From positions 122,142,270 to 122,206,269 of the forward strand of contig OX465595.1 of NCBI GenBank assembly GCA_950022295.1: a stretch of DNA of 64,000 nt, written 5' to 3'. The stretch comes from Bromus sterilis (taxonomy: Eukaryota > Streptophyta > Magnoliopsida > Poales > Poaceae). Under the pieces are notes generated by a model, which was not told where the DNA came from, ran no database searches, and was given only the letters and a program-made list of their open reading frames with translations. Both the position numbers and the translations under genes were made by a program. Below are positions 58,702 to 64,000 of this stretch, in pieces; position 1 is the first letter of the stretch; the number at the start of each line of letters is the position of its first letter.

Positions 58702-61700
58702 TGTGACGCCCCCAAAATCAATCCGTGTACAGTAATCATACACGCAGGGTACACGGCTGAGATTAGGGTGCCACGGTGAGAATATCACAGCACAAAACTA
58801 AACACAAAAGGATAAACCAATATGTTACAATAAAGGGGGGTCACGCGGACCCGAATACATAAGTTATACAAGCCATAATATCTGAGTACAGACATAGTTA
58901 GTCAAGTTTTGCCTTAAGAAGGCTAGCACAAATAACATCAGAGATACAGATCGAAAAGGCAAGGCCTCCTGCCTGGGAGCCTCCGAAACTACTCCTGGTC
59001 CTGGTCAGCGGGGGTCTCGACGTAGTAGTATCCGCCTCCGGGGTACTCCTGCTCCTGGGCTCCAACGTCGACTGCAGCGACCGATCAGGCAAAACATAAA
59101 GGGGAAATAAAGCAAAGGAGAGTATCTAGTATACCCGCGAGTCTTACGTCTGCTACTAAGCATTATGCATTCGTATCAACGGAAAAGGGAGGTTGTATAT
59201 ATAGTGGACTAGCATCTTCTGACGATGTCTTGCAGCATGAGAAGATAAACAGCCAACAGTTCATATAAAGCAATAAAGTAACAATGAAGCAGAAGTTGCT
59301 GCAACATTGAATAATGTAAGTTGTCATGATTAATAATAATAATGCCTCTGAGTTCCCCTCCTCGACTCCCATGCGAGGAAGAAAACCCGGAACCATACAG
59401 TTTAATAGTAATAGTTTCTAGTGGTAAGATCCAGCTTCAGCATAAAGCGTCCTGTTACCGTGGACACGGCTATTCGAATAGATTAAACTCCCTGCAGGGG
59501 TGCACTACTGTTCAGCCTGCACGCTCGGATCTCCAGGGTGGCGTGAACCTTGTTAGGGAACGCCCCACCGAGGCTATCCGACACGACGCAGCTCATCGTA
59601 GGCTCAGCAGAGAGGCCATCCGCCGGACTATATCCTATGCGCCAAGGGGTCTAGGTCCCTCACCCTTGCACGCTCCTGCACGGTACGAGACTGGCAGGTG
59701 AAGCAAAAGCAAATCCAAACACACCTGCTGCAGCAAATAAGACAAGACCGCTTCCCGTCTATCAGCCCGTGGTACTGCTGACGTCTGAAGAGCTTTCGGA
59801 CGAACTACGACGCGGAGGGCCCACACCGTAATCCCACGTGTAGGTAGTGCGTACAGACCAACGGGTCTCTCAAGTCATCCGCCGAACCATTTAGCATTTT
59901 AATATTATCTTGCAGACAACTGTTATCGCTGTCTGACTAACAACACAACGGACAACGAACAGCAACAAGGCCCACCGGTAACGTCGGGGCCTGCACTGTC
60001 GTCCCGTCAAAGCGCGCGGTTACCGACAAGGTGAACCGTCTCCTTACCTTGTCTCGCGTGTGCTCTTGGTAGAGCTCGACTTTTGCGTGGTTTGGTAACT
60101 CTCGCGAGATACGAGCAGGGGCCAAGCACGCCAGTAACGTCGGTCGTACCCTCCCTGTCGTTCCCGACACAATACCGCTCGCGGGCACCGTTGGGTCGCC
60201 TGACTTCTTACCTTAAGGACAACCGTTGTTCAGGACCCTATGGCGGCAAGACAAAGTCAGCCTCGAGTGGAGTACAAGGATTACTCCTTGATAGCTCACA
60301 CTTGAGGTGACTAGGCATAACCCAGATAGGGGCCTTTAGCGGTGTCTGCTTTGTTCCGTACCTGTGCAGTTGTATATATTGTATCCGTGTTCACCCCCCC
60401 TGAGTGATCACGTCCCGCTATCTAGTCCTAGCTAACATTGCGCAGGGTTCACTGTTGAATATATGCATAATTATAATAGGCAGCATAGGATAAGAAAGGT
60501 ACATCAAGGGGCGACAAAATCAGGCTATGCAATTGAATAGGATTGTAATCGTAGCAGCAGCAGTAGCAATGCCTAGTGCAACAAATGTACGGAAAGATAG
60601 ACGATATCTATGGAAGATAATGGCTCTGCTTGCCTGGAAGCTCGACAGTAGGGGTCGGGTCGTCGACGAAGTAGTCGTACCCGGCAGCAGTGTAGTCGGC
60701 GGTAGCAGCGGGGTCTACCGGAGATTAAGGGGGGAGGAAACAGTAAATACACGGCAATAATATACAAACATATGCATGACATGACAGATGAAATGTTAAC
60801 GGTGTTCTAAAGCAGTGCAAAGTACGTTGCTCGGAGCGGGAATTCATCCGGGGATGAACTGCTAGCTCCGGGTGATTACCGGACAGGGTGTCCGGAGGGG
60901 GGAGGGTTCATGCCGGAGGTGTCGTGGACATCCGACAAAGATAACGGGGGTGTATACGTATTAGTTGGATCATTCCGGACAACTTTCGTGTTCGGAATAA
61001 ATTCATCCGGGTACTTTTTATCGGTACCGGGAATTACCGACAGACAGCCCGGAGGGGGGATGTCGATGATCGGTGTGTTAGGGGGGTGAGGTAGACATAC
61101 GGATAGCGTATCCGTATTCGTTATATTTTTCTGATCAATTTTCATGTATAAAGTTTTTGAATCTGACTTACGGTTTAAAAGATATTCAAAATCAAAGTTT
61201 AAATCATTTTTAAAAGAATTTCTGGAATTATTTTTATTAATAAAACAGTAACATTATCCACAACAGGGTTGACCAGGTCAAACTGACCAGTGGGTCCCAC
61301 TGGTCAGCCTCACAGTTAATAAAACATTTTAATTAAATCTAATTAACAGTGGGGCCCCACATGTCATACTAACATAAATAAATTAAATCAGTTAATTAAT
61401 TATCTTACAAGTGGGACCCATGGGTCATTGACACAGTGGTTAACTAATCATTTTTAATTAAATTAAAGGCATGGGCCCACATGTCATAGTCAGTGGGGTT
61501 AGTCCTAACAGTTTTTATTAATTTTAATCACTTGATAATTAACAGAGGGGGTGGCCCACTGTCATTGGCCCATTAGTGGCAAATGGAGTTTCTGACGAAG
61601 GGGGCCACAGGTCAGTGGCACCAGCCACTGCCTGCATACGCCGTCGGCGAGCAGCGCCATGGCCGGCGACTGTGTGCTCGCCACAGGCCGCCGGAGTGGG

Positions 61701-63104
61701 CGCCTCCAAGCTTGTTCGAACCAGCGAGGAGCGGCGCATCGCCCGGTGGTCGTAGCAGCGCGAGGCATGGCCGGAGTTGAGGGCTAGGTCAAGGATGGCG
61801 GGCCAGTGCTACGGGCTCCAATGGCGTCTTGCTCCTCGCGGCGAATCCCTCCGTTCTGTCGCACCAAATCGAACACACGGACTCGTGGGAACTCGTAGGA
61901 GTCAAACGCGTGAGCTACGGGGGCTTAGGTGCACGGCAACTTCAACAATGGCGGCCGCCGGAGAATGCAAAAGGGGGCTTGTGTCCTGGGGCTAATCGGG
62001 CGACGATGAGCACAAGCAGGGGGTAGCGGTGCTCACCAGGAGCACAGTAGTGGTGGCAGCGGGCGCGGGGACGAACGATGGCGTCGGGAATTCGAGCTCA
62101 ATCTCGCCGGCCGGAGGTAGACGAAGGCGACGATTCCGGCGCGTGCAGTGGCTCCGGGCTTCTCCTCTTCAGCTCCGAGACGAAGACGGTGAGGGCGCGT
62201 CGATTGGACACAGGGGAGTGGGCTAGAACGGCGAGTCGCCGTGGTGGTTCGCCGTGGTGTCCATGGCGGGCTCGGGCAGAGGTGAGAACGACGGGGGAAA
62301 GCGGCTCTGAGCGAGACCTGGGGGCGGGCGATTCTAGGGTTAGGGCACGGGCCAGTGGTGCCTCGGGGTAACGAGTAGGCCGCCGGGGAGCTGCGATGGC
62401 CGCCACGGCGACAGCCTCTGCCGTGGCGCCATGGATGCGCGACACCGCGAGGTGAACAGGGGAGGGGATGACCGGGGTGGGCCGACGGGCTGTCGGGCTG
62501 GATTCGGTCCAGGGGGGAGGGGGTCGGGTTGGGCCAGTGAAGGGGAGGGGGTTAGATAGGTTTTGCTTTTTTTCTTTTCTTTTTATTTTCTGCATTTCTT
62601 TTATCTGTTTAACATTTTGGTAAAATATGTTAGGTGCCTCAAAATTAGAACAACAGTATATAGCAGTGCCACAAAAGTTTTTGCAGCAAAAGAAAATCAT
62701 TAGATATTTCCTTTAGATATTAAATGCCCAAAGTAAGGGTTTTAACCTACTGTTTGAATTGTTTGGAATTTTCCATAGCACAATAAATACCCATGACCAC
62801 ATTGGCATGGTCCAATGATTATTTTGGATTTTATAAAAGTTGTTCCAAGATTTTTGGAAAAAATTTATTGTCACCCTATTTTTAATATTCATCAAAAGGC
62901 ATTTTAGGGTTTGTTTGAATTTTATTTCAAAAGGCTTGGACTGTGTTTTCATCCATGATGATCAAGGCCCATGGTTCACTTTGCTTGCAACAATATCAAA
63001 GGAGAATTTGAATTTGAACTGAACCAGTTGATCAAACAAAAGTTTTGAACAGTAGAGATGAACAGTAACCCTGATTACTGTTCACTGACAGTGAGAGTGT
63101 TACA
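58702..63104 (-). repeat. 3' LTR of T3
   Basis: 4403 bases, TGTGACGCCCCC to GTGTTACA. This uninterrupted copy is the reference that shows how the T2 LTR is split and shortened. G/C-rich at 61580-62560; open frames there reflect composition. Confidence 0.92.
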
Positions 63105-63141
63105 AATCTCCCCCACTACAAGAATTCTCGTCCCGAGAATT
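63105..63141 (-). promoter_or_regulatory. Polypurine tract and hairpin of T3
   Basis: In sense, AATTCTCG and CGAGAATT (63123-63141) form a perfect 8-base stem with a GGA loop, followed by GTAGTGGGGGAGATT touching the LTR. The layout equals that of T1 at 8257-8293 although stem bases differ. Confidence 0.82.
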
Positions 63142-64000
63142 TAGGTGGTAGAGGGGAAAAGATCGGGATATTCATCGCGGAGACGATCTTCGCGTTCCCA
63201 AGTGGCTTCATCCTCAGAATGATTCGACCACTAAACTTTGAGAAACTTCGTTGTCTTGTTGCGGGTCTTGCGTTCAGACTGATCGAGAATGCGGCTTGGA
63301 TGTTCTTGATAAGTCAAGTCCTGTTGCAGCTTGATCATATCATGTTCCACTTCGCGGATGGGGTCCTTGAAGCAGCGTCGGAGTTGTGACACGTGGAAGA
63401 CATCGTGGACTTGAGAGAGGTTCGGCGGCAATTCCAAACAGTATGCCACTGGTCCACTCCGGGAAACAATACGGAACGGGCCAATGTAGCGAGGAGCTAA
63501 CTTGCCTTTGATTCCGAAACGATGAGTGCCTCTCATCGGAGTGACACGGAGGTACGCGTATTCGCCAGGTTGATAGACCATTTCCTTGTGCTTGCGATCA
63601 TAGTTGCTCTTCTGACGGGACTGGGCAGCTTTCAGGTGTTCACGAATAACGCGAACCTGATCTTCAGCGTGCTGTATGATGTCTGGACCAATGAGAGTTC
63701 GTTCTCCAATTTCTGACCAATTCAGAGGGGTTCGACACTTACGTCCATAGAGAACTTCAAAGGGTGACATCTTCAAACTAGCCTGATAGCTATTGTTGTA
63801 CGAGAATTCAGCAAATGGAAGAGATTCCTCCCATTTCTTATCGAATGAGATGACACAAGCTCGGAGCATATCTTCGAGCACTTGGTTGACTCGTTCGACT
63901 TGTCCTTGCGACTGGGGGTGATAAGCGGTGCTGAAATTTAGGTGAGTGCCCATAGCTTCTTGGAAACTATCCCAGAACTTCGAGGTGAAAATGCTGCCAC
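63141..64000 (-). pseudogene. T3 integrase C-terminus and chromodomain
   Basis: The frame enters from the window edge inside the integrase core and shows the catalytic Glu in GQVERVNQVLEDML, a long linker, RYIGPFRI, LSQVHDVFHVSQLRRC and a chromodomain. A TAG at 63231-63233 interrupts the chromodomain exactly where T1 has CAG (Gln) in FLKVQW. Beyond it 29 more in-frame codons (WEREDRLRDEYPDLF) run to a natural TAA at 63141. One C-to-T change thus truncates an otherwise good gene. Confidence 0.92.

Larger units (their letters stand above)
58702..64000 (-). mobile_element. Tekay-type Gypsy element T3, minus strand, leaves the window
   Basis: A complete 3' LTR, polypurine tract and the C-terminal part of pol. 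It belongs to the same family as T2 and to the same lineage as T1; in sense its LTR starts TGTAACACTC while that of T1 starts TGTCACAACC. Inserted in LTR D. Confidence 0.92.

Noticed and set aside
62098..62700. Minus-strand open frame of 200 codons
   Set aside because: Within the G/C-rich part of the T3 LTR; no domain, low complexity, and no equivalent in T2.

Overview
The window is plant nuclear DNA from a grass, most likely a Triticeae or close Pooideae genome. The evidence is the repeat content: Copia LTRs opening TGTTGGAAATATGCCC (Angela/BARE/WIS style), Gypsy LTRs opening TGATACGTCC, Tekay-type Gypsy elements with LTRs of about 4 kb, and a Tat/Retand-type Gypsy element. I see no cellular protein-coding gene, tRNA or rRNA gene. 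Almost every base belongs to a transposable element. Family names here come from recognised sequence signatures and were not checked by a database search.

Left half (1-34775) is a deep nest. Its oldest layer is a non-LTR (LINE) reverse transcriptase remnant on the minus strand (31950-32484 and 34616-34775), split by a solo LTR with a GTTAT target duplication. An Athila-like Gypsy piece (29913-31949) lies in the LINE. A minus-strand Tekay-like element (19222-29912) lies in that piece. This Tekay element was itself hit twice: by a complete but non-autonomous Athila-like element (21218-27271, TSD CGTGG) in its LTR, and by a minus-strand Copia element (12207-19221) in its interior. The Copia LTR was then hit by a plus-strand Tekay element (1-12206), whose gag-pol is nearly complete but carries two frameshifts.

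Right half (34776-64000) is a second nest. An unclassified segment (34776-38015, possibly the end of a CACTA DNA transposon) carries an Athila-like solo LTR (35524-37175, TSD GTTGT). A minus-strand Copia element (38016-45366) follows. A long minus-strand Tat/Retand-type Gypsy element (45367-57628) sits in its right LTR. That element was broken by a solo LTR (47802-49458, TSD GCACC), by a shorter non-autonomous relative (52969-55586), and by an Athila-like LTR (57629-58701). The last is interrupted by another minus-strand Tekay element that leaves the window at 64000.

The most interesting item is a plus-strand reading frame (47220-47804) between the integrase gene and the 3' LTR of the Tat/Retand element, antisense to its polyprotein. 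It has its own TATA box, an Arg/Gly-rich N-terminus, and a segment that reads like a plant B3 DNA-binding domain. A second unusual protein is the 415-residue acidic ORF that is the only long reading frame in the non-autonomous Athila-like element. Other notable structures are a base-paired hairpin just upstream of the polypurine tract in both Tekay families, several tandem arrays and palindromes in the Tat/Retand 3' region, and an element whose 5' LTR has collapsed to 23 bases.
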